From Agromyces kandeliae (GTDB lineage: Bacteria > Actinomycetota > Actinomycetes > Actinomycetales > Microbacteriaceae), in NCBI RefSeq assembly GCF_009674665.1, contig NZ_WKJD01000021.1:186001-250000 (forward strand): a stretch of 64,000 nt of DNA, given 5' to 3'. Of this stretch, positions 50,984 through 60,564 are shown piece after piece (within the stretch, counting starts at the first letter, position 1; the number at the start of each line of letters is the position of its first letter). The position numbers were made by a program, and so were the translations under genes. The notes under the pieces are model-generated. The model worked only from the letters and a program-made list of their open reading frames with translations, ran no database searches and was not told the DNA's origin.

Positions 50984-53943
50984 CAGCCGTTCGAGGGTTC
51001 CTCGGTCGCCGGCGCGTCGGTCGACGGGGTGTCCGTCGTGCTCGCGCCGTCGTCAGCGAGGACGATGAGCTCCGAGATGATCTCGGCCAGCTCGGCGTCC
51101 GCCGCACCGTAGGCCACCCAGTCGCCGTCCTGCAGCGCCTGCTGCTTGTCCTCGATCGCCTGCCGCGCGCGGTTGAGCAGCGACTGGAGTTCGGTGTCGG
51201 TCGTCGTGGGCGTCTCGCCCTCGGCGGGCGGCTCGCCGCCGTCGGGTGTGGTCGGCTCGACCTCCTCGTCGCCCGCGGCCGCGCCGGAGTCGCCGCCGAA
51301 CAGCACGTTGAGCGCCTCGTCGAGCGTGTCCTGGAACGCGATCTCGTCGCCGAAGGCGACCAGCACCTTCTGCAGGAGCGGGTAGCTCGTCTCACCGGTG
51401 GACTGCACGTAGACCGGCTGCACGTAGAGCAGGCCGCCGCCGACCGGCACCGTCAGCAGGTTGCCGTTGATCACGTCGGACTGGCCCTGCTTCAGCAGGT
51501 TCAGCGATTGCGACACGGTCGGGTCTGAGTTGAACGTGTTCTGCACCTGACCGGGGCCTGGGACGTTGTCGTCCTCGGGCAGCGAGAGCAGCCTGAGCTT
51601 GCCGTAGCCCTCGGCGCGTTCGCCGTCCGTCGACCCCGCGTCGGAGTCGACCGCGAGGTACCCGCGCAGGACGTTGCGGCTCGCGCTGCCGCGCGCCTCC
51701 GGGATGAACGTCGAGTAGATCGAGTACGTCGGCGCCTCCTGGCCCGGCATCTGCATCGTCAGGTAGTAGGGCGGCTGCAGGAACGAGGTCGCCGCGCTCT
51801 GCGTCGGGTCGAGCGGCGTCGTCCACGCGTCCTCGCGCGAGTAGAACGTCACCGGGTCGGTCACGTGGTACCGGCCGAGCACGGCGCGCTGCATCTTGAA
51901 CAGGTCGGCCGGGTAGCGCACGTGGCTCATGAGCTCGCCCGACATCTCGCTCATGTCCTTGAGCGCGTTGGGGAAGACCTTCTGCCAGGTCTGCAGGATC
52001 GGGTCCTCTTCGTCCCAGGCGTACAGCGTCACGGTGCCGTCGTAGGCGTCGACCGTGGCCTTCACCGAGTTGCGGATGTAGTTGACCTCGTCGAAGGCCA
52101 GCGGCTGCTGCACCGCCTCGCTGTCGGAGATCGCCTCGCTGTAGCTGACCTTGTTCGAGTAGGGGTACTGGTCGGACAGGGTGTAGCCGTCCACGATCCA
52201 GACCACGCGGCCGTCGACCACCGACGGGTACGTGTCGCTGTCGAGCGTCAGGTACGGCGCGACCTTCTGCACGCGCTCGATCGGGTTGCGGTCGTAGAGG
52301 ATCTGCGACTCGTTCGAGACCTGGTCCGAGAGGAAGATCTGCTCGGACTGGAACTTCAGCGCGTAGACGAGCTTCGTGAACACGTTGTCGAGCACGGGGC
52401 CGCCGTCGCCGGTGAACGTCGTCTGCTGCGGTTCGCCCTCGCCGCCGGCCGGGTAGTCCAGCTCGATCGGCGGCGCCCCCTCGGGCGCGCCCACGATCGA
52501 GTACTCGGGCGAGTTCTCGCCGAAGTACACGCGCGGCTCGAACTCCGGGAGCGTTCCGCTGGACGGGATGCCCGACTCGAGGAACACCGGCTGCCCGTCG
52601 CTCGATCGCTGGTTGCCGGCCGCGGCCACGAGGCCGTAGCCGTGCGTGTAGACGAGGTGCGAGTTGAACCACGTCTGGGCGTCGTTCAGGCCCTCGAGGT
52701 TGAGGTCGCGGATCGCGACGACGGTGTCCTGCGACTCGCCGTCGATCTGGTACCGGTCGACGTCGAGCATCTCGGGGAACTGGTAGTACTGGCGGAACTG
52801 CTCGAGCTGCCGGAACGCCGGGCTGATGACGGCCGGGTCCATGAGCCGGATGCTCGCGGTCGTCCCGGCGTCGGCACGCAGCGCGCCCGGCTCGGCGTCG
52901 GTCTTCGCCTCGTACGGGATCTCCTCGATGTCGGCGACGCCGAACGCGTCGCGCGTCTCGTCGATGTTCCGGTCGATGTACGGCGCCTCGAGCGCTCGCG
53001 CGCTCGGGTCGACCTGGAAGCGCTGCACGACCCACGGGTAGAGGGAGCCGATGAGCAGGCTCGACACGATGAGCAGGACCGCGCCGACGAGCGGCAGGCG
53101 CCAGCGGCCGAGGATCGCGGTGATGAGGAACAGCACCGCCACGACGGCGGCGATGACCGAGAGGATCTGCCGGCCGGGGATGGTCGCGTAGACGTCGGTG
53201 TACGACGCACCGGTGATCAGCGAGCCCGTCTCGGTGACGGTCGCGTACTGGTCGAACCAGATGCTGACCGCCTGCAGGAGCAGGTAGAGCCCCGCGGTGA
53301 TCGCGATCTGGATGCGCGCGGCCTTCGAGATGACGACCTCGCGTCCGCTCACGCGGATCGCGCCGTAGAGGTAGTTGGTCGCGATGACGAGCAGGCCCGA
53401 GAGCAGCACGACCGCCGACGCGAAGCCGACGATCGATCGGTAGAAGGGCAGCTCGAAGACGTAGAAGCCGATGTCGAACTGGAACTGCGGGTCGACCGCG
53501 CCGAACGGGGTGCGGTTCAACCACGCGAGCACCGAGTCCCAGCGGCTCGCGGTCGAGACGCCGGCGAAGATGCCGAGGACGGCGGGGATGCCGTACATCG
53601 CGAGGCGCCGAAGCGGCTCGAAGATCTCCTGATAACGATCCAGTTGCGAATTGAGTTTCGCGTACACGGGACGGGTCCGATAGGCGATCTGGATGGACAA
53701 CCACACGGGGAGCGCCATCGCGATGAACCCGACGAAGAAGAGCACGATGCGCGTGATCCACTCGGTCGTCAGCACCTCGAGGAACCCGAGCTGGTCGTAC
53801 CAGCGGATATCCGCGTAGATACCGGCGAACACGAAGAACGCGACGACGAGGGCACCGACGATGCCGATCGTGATCGCGATCGGCGCGCGGCGGCGCGTCG
53901 TCCTCGGTTCCTGCGACTGTGCTGTGGACACTCTCGGCCTCAT
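50983..53943 (-). CDS. UPF0182 large membrane protein (986 aa)
   Basis: Seven helices in the first ~310 residues, then a ~560-residue extracytoplasmic domain (VDPSARALEAPYIDRNIDETRDAF; PPYYLTMQMPGQEAPTYSIYSTFIPE) and an acidic Pro/Thr-rich tail. Length and order match UPF0182, an actinobacterial family of unknown function. The ATG at 53943 is chosen because the residues before it look random; TAGGAT at 53970-53975 may be its -10. Confidence 0.9.
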   Translation of the reverse strand: MRPRVSTAQSQEPRTTRRRAPIAITIGIVGALVVAFFVFAGIYADIRWYDQLGFLEVLTTEWITRIVLFFVGFIAMALPVWLSIQIAYRTRPVYAKLNSQLDRYQEIFEPLRRLAMYGIPAVLGIFAGVSTASRWDSVLAWLNRTPFGAVDPQFQFDIGFYVFELPFYRSIVGFASAVVLLSGLLVIATNYLYGAIRVSGREVVISKAARIQIAITAGLYLLLQAVSIWFDQYATVTETGSLITGASYTDVYATIPGRQILSVIAAVVAVLFLITAILGRWRLPLVGAVLLIVSSLLIGSLYPWVVQRFQVDPSARALEAPYIDRNIDETRDAFGVADIEEIPYEAKTDAEPGALRADAGTTASIRLMDPAVISPAFRQLEQFRQYYQFPEMLDVDRYQIDGESQDTVVAIRDLNLEGLNDAQTWFNSHLVYTHGYGLVAAAGNQRSSDGQPVFLESGIPSSGTLPEFEPRVYFGENSPEYSIVGAPEGAPPIELDYPAGGEGEPQQTTFTGDGGPVLDNVFTKLVYALKFQSEQIFLSDQVSNESQILYDRNPIERVQKVAPYLTLDSDTYPSVVDGRVVWIVDGYTLSDQYPYSNKVSYSEAISDSEAVQQPLAFDEVNYIRNSVKATVDAYDGTVTLYAWDEEDPILQTWQKVFPNALKDMSEMSGELMSHVRYPADLFKMQRAVLGRYHVTDPVTFYSREDAWTTPLDPTQSAATSFLQPPYYLTMQMPGQEAPTYSIYSTFIPEARGSASRNVLRGYLAVDSDAGSTDGERAEGYGKLRLLSLPEDDNVPGPGQVQNTFNSDPTVSQSLNLLKQGQSDVINGNLLTVPVGGGLLYVQPVYVQSTGETSYPLLQKVLVAFGDEIAFQDTLDEALNVLFGGDSGAAAGDEEVEPTTPDGGEPPAEGETPTTTDTELQSLLNRARQAIEDKQQALQDGDWVAYGAADAELAEIISELIVLADDGASTTDTPSTDAPATEEPSNG

Positions 53944-54089
53944 TCGGGTCGGGACGGGATCGGATTCCCATCCTACGGTCGGCTTTCTTGGAAACGGCTG
54001 GCGGGGCGGGCCGCGCGCTCCGCTCGGGGCGAACGCGCGTCGCGGCATCCGTCATCGGGAACGTCGGCGGATGACGCGGGGCGCAGGCG

Positions 54090-55232
54090 TCAGCCGACGA
54101 CGCTCTCGCAGCTCCGGAACGCCGACGTGTCGCCGCCCTCGCCGATCGTCTCGACGACCGTCCGCGCCTCCTCGAGGGTGCCGACCGCGAAGACCTCGAG
54201 CCCGTCGGGCACGTTGCCCACGACCTCGTCGCAGTTCGCCTCGGGGGCGAGGAACCAGTCGGCGTCGGCGTCGAGCGCGCCCCACAGCTTCTGGCGGATG
54301 CCGCCGATGGAGCCGACCGTGCCGTCCGAGTCGATGGTCCCGGTCCCCGCGACGTCCTCGCCGCCGGTCATCGCCCCGGGAGTCAGCGTGTCGACGATGC
54401 CGAGCGCGAACATCATGCCGGCGCTCGGGCCGCCGACGTCGTTCAGCTGGATCTCGACGTCGATCGGGAACTCGTACCGCATCCGCACGCCGACGCCGAG
54501 GACGGCGCTGGCGCCGTTGGCCGCCGGCGTCGCCTCGACGGTGAGGGCCTCGCCGTCCCGGACGATCCCGATCTCGGCGGGCGAGTCCGTCCCGTGCTCG
54601 CCGAGCGCGGTGCGCAGCTCGTCGACCGAGTTCACCTCGGCGCCGTCGACCGACCGGATGACGTCGCCCTCCTCGATCACGCCGTCCGCGGGCATCCCCT
54701 CGCCCACGCCCTGCACGACCACCTCGCGTGGGAAGTCGTAGCCGAGCTCGACGAGCGCGGCCGCGATCGCGTCCTGCTGTGAGTCGACCATCTGAGCCTC
54801 GTTCGCCGCGTCGCGGTCCTCGGTGCTGAGGCCGGGCGGGTAGAGCACCTCGAGCGGCAGCGCGGCGCGGCGCGGGTCGATCCATGCCGCCGCGACGTCC
54901 AGCCACCCGGGCGTGGCACCGGGGCGCCCGATCGCCGACACGGTGAGGAGGTCGAGCGACCCCTCGGTCGGGAAGGTCTCCTCGTCGGGGACCTCGATCA
55001 GCGGCACCTCCTCGCCGTCGACCTCGGTCGTGCCGAGCGTGTCGTACACCGGTCCGGCCTGCTGGATGACGTACGGGCTCGGCAGCAGTGCGAGGGCGAG
55101 GCCGATGACGGCGGCGATCGCGACGGCCGTCCAGCCGATCCGCTCGCGACGCGAGCGCCGAGCGACCTCGACGCGCTCGGACGTCGGATCGGGTGCCGAC
55201 CGGTCGTCGCCAGGGCCGCCGAAGAGCGTCAT
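54090..55232 (-). CDS. PDZ and Lon-like (S16) secreted/membrane protease (380 aa)
   Basis: One membrane helix (33-53), a PDZ domain (~130-240) and a Lon-type proteolytic domain with Ser270 (GGPSAGMMFAL) and Lys315 (GGIRQKLWGA), the S16 dyad. Active domain faces outside, ATP-independent. Cys334/C373-type residues (EANCDE, FRSCES) could form a disulfide. Next to UPF0182, as I recall for the mycobacterial Rv3193c-Rv3194c pair. Confidence 0.9.
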   Translation of the reverse strand: MTLFGGPGDDRSAPDPTSERVEVARRSRRERIGWTAVAIAAVIGLALALLPSPYVIQQAGPVYDTLGTTEVDGEEVPLIEVPDEETFPTEGSLDLLTVSAIGRPGATPGWLDVAAAWIDPRRAALPLEVLYPPGLSTEDRDAANEAQMVDSQQDAIAAALVELGYDFPREVVVQGVGEGMPADGVIEEGDVIRSVDGAEVNSVDELRTALGEHGTDSPAEIGIVRDGEALTVEATPAANGASAVLGVGVRMRYEFPIDVEIQLNDVGGPSAGMMFALGIVDTLTPGAMTGGEDVAGTGTIDSDGTVGSIGGIRQKLWGALDADADWFLAPEANCDEVVGNVPDGLEVFAVGTLEEARTVVETIGEGGDTSAFRSCESVVG

Positions 55233-55378
55233 CCGCCGTGGTCCTTCCCGAGCGCCCGCGGGGAACCCGGCGCTGTTCGCGACGGGCGGACACCCGAGGG
55301 GTCAGCCTAGGCCATTTCCCGGCGAGGACGCAGATGAGCGGCGGTAGCGTGGAGCGCGAAGCGAGGGAGGTGGCCCGA

Positions 55379-56785
55379 GTGGCCGAACGCGACCAGGAGC
55401 CCGACCGAGACCCCGAGGACGAGTTCCGCGACATGCTGCGGGAGCTGCTGTCCGGCTCGGGTGGCATCGACCCGTCGAAGCTCGCCGGCGCGGCCGGGCT
55501 GCCGAACGATCCCGCGAGCCTCGCGGCGCTCTTCAGCCAGCTCCAGCAGGCCATGCAGCGGTCGGAGGAGGAGGGCATCGACTGGTCGCTCGCGCTTCGA
55601 CAGGCCGAGCAGCGCGCGTCGACGGGCCAGCGCCAGGTCGCCGCCGCCGAGACCGAGCGGCTCGACCGCGCATTCGACCTCGCGGCGCTGTGGCTCGACG
55701 AGGCCGTCGAGGTCTCCGCCCTGCCGGGCACCCCCGAACTGCTCACGCGCCGCTCGTGGGCCGCGGCGACGATGCCCATCTGGACCCAGCTCGCGGAGCC
55801 GGTCGCGCTCAGCATCGCCGACTCGCTCACGCGGGTGATGAGCGAGCAGGCGCCCGAGGAGCTCCGCTCGATGATCCAGGGCGCGAGCCGCATGATGCGC
55901 GGCATCGGCGGCGCGATGTTCGCGATGCAGCTCGGCCAGGTCGTCGGCCAGCTCTCGACCGAGGTCGTCTCGGGCGGCGACGTCGGGCTCCCGCTGCTGG
56001 AGGACGGCCGGGCCGCCCTCCTGCCCGAGAACGTGGTCGAGTTCGGCGAGGGCCTCGACATCCCGACCGACCAGGTCGAGCTCTACCTCGCGGTGCGCGA
56101 GCTCGCGCACGCCCGGCTGTTCCGGCACGCGCGGTGGCTCCGGCTGCACCTCATCACCGCGATCACCGCGTTCGCGCGCGGCATCGACGTCGACGTCGAG
56201 CGCCTCGAGCAGCTCGCCGAGGGCTTCGACCCGTCGAACACCGACGAACTGCGCGACGCCGTCGCGAACGGTGCGCTCCTGCGACCGAAGAGCCCGGAGC
56301 AGGAGGCGGCGCTCGGCCGGCTTGAGACGATGCTCGCGCTCGTCGAGGGCTGGGTCGACGTCGTGACGGCGGATGCCACGTCCCGCCTGCCGAAGTCCGA
56401 CGCCGTCGCCGAGACCATCCGTCGTCGACGCGCGACCGGCGGGCCGGCCGAGTCGGCGCTCGCGACGCTCGTCGGCCTGGAGCTCCGCCCACGCCGTCTC
56501 CGCGACGCGGCCGCCATGTGGCGCGCGGTGACCGATGCGGTCGGCGTCGCCGGGCGCGACGCGCTGTGGGCGCATCCCGACCTCCTGCCGACCGCGGCCG
56601 ACCTCGACGACCCTGCACCGCTCGCGGCGCGCCTCGCGTCGGGCGGCGAGGCCGGCGGCGACGCCGATGCGGAGTTCGACGAGGCCCTCGAGGCGCTGCT
56701 GCGCGGTGAGTTCCCGCCGGCGGATGCCGCGGACGGCGACGACGCCCCGGGCGACGCCCCCGAGGGCGGGCCCCGCTCGGGCTGA
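55379..56785 (+). CDS. DUF2342 'zinc-dependent metalloprotease-like' protein (468 aa)
   Basis: The family core is visible: RDMLRELLSGSGGIDPSKLAGAAGLP, PIWTQLAEPVALSIADSLTRVM, GGAMFAMQLGQVVGQLSTEVVSGGDVGLPL and YLAVRELAHARLFRHARWLRLHLITAI. A classic HExxH is not present, only R-E-L-A-H, so protease activity is doubtful. I prefer the GTG at 55379 (GGGAGG upstream); an ATG at 55334 is in frame. Divergent from the Lon-like gene, the arrangement recalled for mycobacteria. Confidence 0.82.
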   Translation: MAERDQEPDRDPEDEFRDMLRELLSGSGGIDPSKLAGAAGLPNDPASLAALFSQLQQAMQRSEEEGIDWSLALRQAEQRASTGQRQVAAAETERLDRAFDLAALWLDEAVEVSALPGTPELLTRRSWAAATMPIWTQLAEPVALSIADSLTRVMSEQAPEELRSMIQGASRMMRGIGGAMFAMQLGQVVGQLSTEVVSGGDVGLPLLEDGRAALLPENVVEFGEGLDIPTDQVELYLAVRELAHARLFRHARWLRLHLITAITAFARGIDVDVERLEQLAEGFDPSNTDELRDAVANGALLRPKSPEQEAALGRLETMLALVEGWVDVVTADATSRLPKSDAVAETIRRRRATGGPAESALATLVGLELRPRRLRDAAAMWRAVTDAVGVAGRDALWAHPDLLPTAADLDDPAPLAARLASGGEAGGDADAEFDEALEALLRGEFPPADAADGDDAPGDAPEGGPRSG

Positions 56786-56892
56786 CGGCTCCCGACGGCG
56801 TTCCGCAGCGCCCTCGGCGAACCCGTTTGCGTCGGGTCGGCACCTGTGGACGCTCCGCGACACGCGGTCGAGCCGTGCGGCATGCTTCCCGC

Positions 56893-57765
56893 ATGACGCC
56901 CCGACTCGACCCGGCCCTCCCCGTGGTGTGGCGCTCGCCGCGCACCCTGCAGCTCGGCGGGGTCCGACCGGTCGCCGTCCTCGACGACCCCGCTGCGCTC
57001 GAGACCGGCATCCTCGGCGCACTGGCCGCCGGGGCCTCGCGTGCCACGCTGCACACCATCGGCGCCGCACTCGACGGCGACTCCGCGCGGATCGACGCGC
57101 TGCTCGACCGCCTCGGACCCGCCTGCATCGACGAGTCGCCGTGCGCGGCCCCCGGCGTCGTCGCCCTCGCCGGCCCCGCCGAGCTCGTCGACGACCTCGG
57201 CACCGCCCTCCTGCGGCTCGGGCATCGACCGGTGACCGCGGCCCATGCCGATCCGGCGACGACGGATGCCGCGGTGCTGCTCGCCGCACGCGTCGTCCCG
57301 CCGTCGACGCACCTGCCCTGGCTCGCAGCCGACGTCCCGCACCTCGCCGTCGTGTTCGACGAGCGGGGCGCCGAGGTCGGCCCGTTCGTCCGTCCGGGCT
57401 CCGGGCCGTGCGTGCGCTGCGTGCACCTGTCGCGACGCGACGCGGATGCCGCGTGGCCGGCCATCTCGGCCCAGCTCGCGGTCGCGCCGGCGCCTCCGCA
57501 CCGCGGTCGGGCGCGGCACGAGGCGCTGGCGCTCGCGGCATCCGTCGTCGACGACCTGCTGCGAGCGGGGCGCTCGGCACTGGACGCGGCGACGGTCGTC
57601 GTCAGCGACGCGCCCGCGCCGGAGCCCCCGCGGCCGACGCCGGTCGGGATGCACCCGGAGTGCGGGTGTCGAGCTCCCGGAGGAAGCGCGACGGCTCCCG
57701 TTCCGATCGGCGTCCGGCCGACCAGCGCGAGAAGCTCATCGACAGCCGTCGCCGTGCCCGCGTGA
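56893..57765 (+). CDS. ThiF/cyclodehydratase-like protein with two Cys pairs (290 aa)
   Basis: The middle and C-terminal parts follow the partner proteins of azole-forming cyclodehydratases and E1-like enzymes: RPGSGPCVRCVHLSRRDADAAWPAISAQL (C173, C176) and HPECGCRAP (C257, C259), together a probable structural zinc site. No ATP-binding GxGxxG is seen, so a degenerate or leader-binding member. No RiPP precursor or dehydrogenase gene is nearby. Its last 55 codons run into the convergent uvrD2 gene (164-bp overlap). The DUF2342 neighbour and helicase block recall Rv3195-Rv3198c. Confidence 0.7.
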   Translation: MTPRLDPALPVVWRSPRTLQLGGVRPVAVLDDPAALETGILGALAAGASRATLHTIGAALDGDSARIDALLDRLGPACIDESPCAAPGVVALAGPAELVDDLGTALLRLGHRPVTAAHADPATTDAAVLLAARVVPPSTHLPWLAADVPHLAVVFDERGAEVGPFVRPGSGPCVRCVHLSRRDADAAWPAISAQLAVAPAPPHRGRARHEALALAASVVDDLLRAGRSALDAATVVVSDAPAPEPPRPTPVGMHPECGCRAPGGSATAPVPIGVRPTSARSSSTAVAVPA

Positions 57766-59482
57766 TGCCGACGTAGAGCAACCGGCGCTCCTCGTCGATC
57801 GCATCCAACCCGGTCGCGTACGCGATCGGGAGCATGCCCTCCACGAGGCCGGGCAGGTGGACTTCGTCCCACTCGAGGCCCTTCGCCGAGTGCAGGGTCG
57901 CGATGGTGACCGCGGCCACCGCCGGTTCGTGGTGGGTCTCGGCGCGCGTGCGGAGGTCGTCGGCGAACATACGGAAGGTCGTTCCCGCGGGCTGGTCGTC
58001 GACGAGCCGGGCGATGGCGTTGAGCGACTCCCAACGGTCGCGCACGGCGCCGGGGCCGGCCGGCGGCTCGACGGTCCAGCCGAGCGAGCGGAGCACGTCG
58101 CTCACCGACTTGAACAGGGGCTCGTCGGCGATCGCGAGGGCCGCGGCCCGGATCGCGCGCACCGCCTCGCGCACCTCCGGGCGATCGAAGAAGCGCTGCG
58201 CCCCGCGCACCCGCACCGACACGCCGACCTCGCCGAGCGCCTGCTCGAACATGGCTGACTGCGAGTTCACGCGCAGCAGCACCGCGATCGACTCGGGTGC
58301 GACGCCGGCGTCGATGCGCTGCCGCACCCGGGTGGCGACCCCACGCGCCTCGGCGAGCTCGTCCGGGAACTCGAGCACGTCGGGCACCGGGCCGTGGGCG
58401 ACGCGATCCGATCCGGTGCGGCCGGAGCGGCCGGCGCGGTCGGGTGCCGGCTCGACCGGCGGGGCGACCTCGACCTCGACCTCCGCCGCCGGGGGCGCCG
58501 ACTCCCCCGGGTGCGGGTCGGCTGCCGCCGGGTCGCCGCCGTCCGGCGCGGCCGCCGCGAGCCGCAACGCGCCCGGCCGCCCGCGCATCAGCCGGTTGGC
58601 GGCCTCGACGATCTCGGGCGTCGATCGGTAATTGCGCTCGAGCCGCACGATCGTGGCATCCGGGTAGTGGCGCTCGAAGCCGAGGAGGAACTCGGCGCTC
58701 GCGCCCGCGAAGGAGTAGATGGTCTGGCTCGCGTCGCCGACCACGCACACGTCGCGGCGCCCGCCGAGCCACAGCTCGAGCAGGTGCTGCTGCGCGGGCG
58801 AGACGTCCTGGTACTCGTCGACGACGAAGTGGCGGTACGCCTCGCGCACCTGCATCGCCACCGCCGGCTCCGACTCGATCATGCCCGCGGTGGCGAGCAG
58901 CACGTCCTCGAAGTCCATCGCGCGGCGCTCGTCCTTGAGCTGCTCGTACGCCTCGATGAGCGCGATCACCTGCTCCGCCGTGAGCGTGCCGGGCGCGCCC
59001 CGGGCTGCGAGCCGGATGCGGTAGTCGTCCATGCCGACGAGGCCGACCTTGCGCCACTCGATCTCGGCGGCGACGTCGCGCAGCGTCGCGGTGTCGACCT
59101 TCACCGAGCACCGTTCGGCCGCGAGCCCGAGCAGGCGGCCCTTGAACTCCAGCACTCGCGGCGCAGGGCCGCCGACGACGATCGGCCAGAAGTGGTTGAG
59201 CTGGGCGAGCGCGGCGGCGTGGAACGTGCGCGCGGCGACGGCCCCCGCCCCGAGTGCGCGGAGCCTCGTGCGCAGTTCGGCGGCAGCGCGCGAGGTGAAG
59301 GTCAGCGCCATGACGCGCGAGGGATCGTACGACCCGGAGGCGACGCCGTACGCGATCCGGTGCGTGATCGCCCGGGTCTTGCCCGTGCCGGCGCCCGCGA
59401 GCACGCAGACCGGACCGATGAGCGCCTCGGCGGCGACGCGCTGCTCGTCGTCCAGTGCGGTGAGGAGGGGGTCACCCGTCAC
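57602..59482 (-). CDS. uvrD2: UvrD2-like superfamily I DNA helicase (626 aa)
   Basis: All SF1A motifs are visible: LTALDDEQRVAAEA (Q), AGAGTGKTRAITHRI (Walker A), FEDVLLATAG, FVVDEYQDVSPAQ (Walker B), VVGDASQTIYSFAGA, VRLERNYRST, ATLHSAKGLEWDEV and YVGITRARRRL. It unwinds DNA 3'-5' in repair. A ~45-residue Pro/Glu-rich insert (~330-375) is lineage-specific. The mycobacterial UvrD2 C-terminal HRDC/zinc region is missing, so this is a short form. Starts with GTG overlapping the nudC stop (GTGA). Confidence 0.9.
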   Translation of the reverse strand: MTGDPLLTALDDEQRVAAEALIGPVCVLAGAGTGKTRAITHRIAYGVASGSYDPSRVMALTFTSRAAAELRTRLRALGAGAVAARTFHAAALAQLNHFWPIVVGGPAPRVLEFKGRLLGLAAERCSVKVDTATLRDVAAEIEWRKVGLVGMDDYRIRLAARGAPGTLTAEQVIALIEAYEQLKDERRAMDFEDVLLATAGMIESEPAVAMQVREAYRHFVVDEYQDVSPAQQHLLELWLGGRRDVCVVGDASQTIYSFAGASAEFLLGFERHYPDATIVRLERNYRSTPEIVEAANRLMRGRPGALRLAAAAPDGGDPAAADPHPGESAPPAAEVEVEVAPPVEPAPDRAGRSGRTGSDRVAHGPVPDVLEFPDELAEARGVATRVRQRIDAGVAPESIAVLLRVNSQSAMFEQALGEVGVSVRVRGAQRFFDRPEVREAVRAIRAAALAIADEPLFKSVSDVLRSLGWTVEPPAGPGAVRDRWESLNAIARLVDDQPAGTTFRMFADDLRTRAETHHEPAVAAVTIATLHSAKGLEWDEVHLPGLVEGMLPIAYATGLDAIDEERRLLYVGITRARRRLSMSFSRWSAGRRSEREPSRFLRELDTRTPGASRPASAAGAPARARR

Positions 59483-60492
59483 GACGTGGACCACGGCATC
59501 GACGAGGCGAGCGGCCCGCCGTACCACTCCTCGAGCATCCAGCGGGCGATCGAGGTCTCGCCCGGCAGCGCGACGCGGCCCAACGCGGCGCGGAGCCCGT
59601 CGCGGTCGAACCAGCGCAGCTCGAGGATCTCCTCGCCATCGGGCACCGGCACGGTCGAGGCGCCGTGCGCCACTCGCGCGCGGAACGCGCACATGAGGCT
59701 CGCCGGGAACGGCCACGGCTGGGAGCCCAGGTACTCGACCCGGTCGACGGCGAGGCCCGTCTCCTCGACGAGCTCGCGCACGACGGCCGCCTCGAGCGAC
59801 TCCCCCGGCTCGACGAAGCCCGCGAGCACCGAGAACCGGTCCTGCTCCCACATCGCGTTCGAGCCGAGGAGCACGCGATCCTCGTCGTCGGTGACGACCA
59901 CGATCACCGCCGGATCGGTGCGCGGGAACCGCAGCCGGTCCTCGGCCAGGCACCGGCGCGCCCACCCCGAGCTGACGACCTCGGTGGGGCTGCCGCAACT
60001 CGCGCAGAACGCGTGGGTCGCATGCCAGTTCGCGAGCGCCACCGCCTCGATCGCGAGCCCGGCGTCGCGGTCGTCGAGCGAGGTCGCGATCCGGCGGAGC
60101 CCGGCCCAGCGGCTCTCCTCGGCGATCGCGGCCGAGGCGTCGGCACCGTAGGTCCAGGCCTCGATCGGGCTGCCCGCGGGCAGGGCGTCGCCTGTGGCAT
60201 CCGCCCCCGCATCGAGCGTGCGCCCGAGGTAGCAGCGCACGTCGGGCTCCGGCAGGGTAGACGGATGCCGCAGCTCGAGTCGCGGCGCCCCGTCGGCCGC
60301 CTCCGCTTCGACGACGAGCACGCGGCCCGCGTGCACCGCGAGCACCCGGGCGTTCGCGTCGGCATCGAATGCGGCGGCGCGTTGCTCGTCGGGACGCGAC
60401 ACCGCGTCGCGATCGAGGTGCTCGCGCGCGAGCGGCGGCGCGGACCCGGCTCGCGCGACGTCGGCAGGATTCGGCGCGTCGGGGTGGAGCAC
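59479..60492 (-). CDS. nudC: NAD(H)/NAD-capped-RNA pyrophosphatase (337 aa)
   Basis: Nudix box GFVEPGESLEAAVVRELVEETGL (225-247) and the NudC signature SQPWPFP (257-263) identify it. The zinc ribbon has C163, C166 and C181, but the fourth ligand is replaced by Glu (CLAE). GAGAGG precedes the GTG at 60492. Hydrolyses NADH and removes NAD caps from RNA. Coupled to uvrD2. Confidence 0.92.
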   Translation of the reverse strand: MLHPDAPNPADVARAGSAPPLAREHLDRDAVSRPDEQRAAAFDADANARVLAVHAGRVLVVEAEAADGAPRLELRHPSTLPEPDVRCYLGRTLDAGADATGDALPAGSPIEAWTYGADASAAIAEESRWAGLRRIATSLDDRDAGLAIEAVALANWHATHAFCASCGSPTEVVSSGWARRCLAEDRLRFPRTDPAVIVVVTDDEDRVLLGSNAMWEQDRFSVLAGFVEPGESLEAAVVRELVEETGLAVDRVEYLGSQPWPFPASLMCAFRARVAHGASTVPVPDGEEILELRWFDRDGLRAALGRVALPGETSIARWMLEEWYGGPLASSMPWSTS

Positions 60493-60564
60493 GGGTGCAC
60501 CTCTCGTCGGAGCCGGAGTCGTCGGGAAGGCGTGGCGGTCGCCGGGCAGGACGGATGACCTGCT

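Noticed and set aside
56893..57765. Azole-type RiPP biosynthetic cluster
   Set aside because: No YcaO, dehydrogenase, precursor peptide or exporter gene lies within the window around it.
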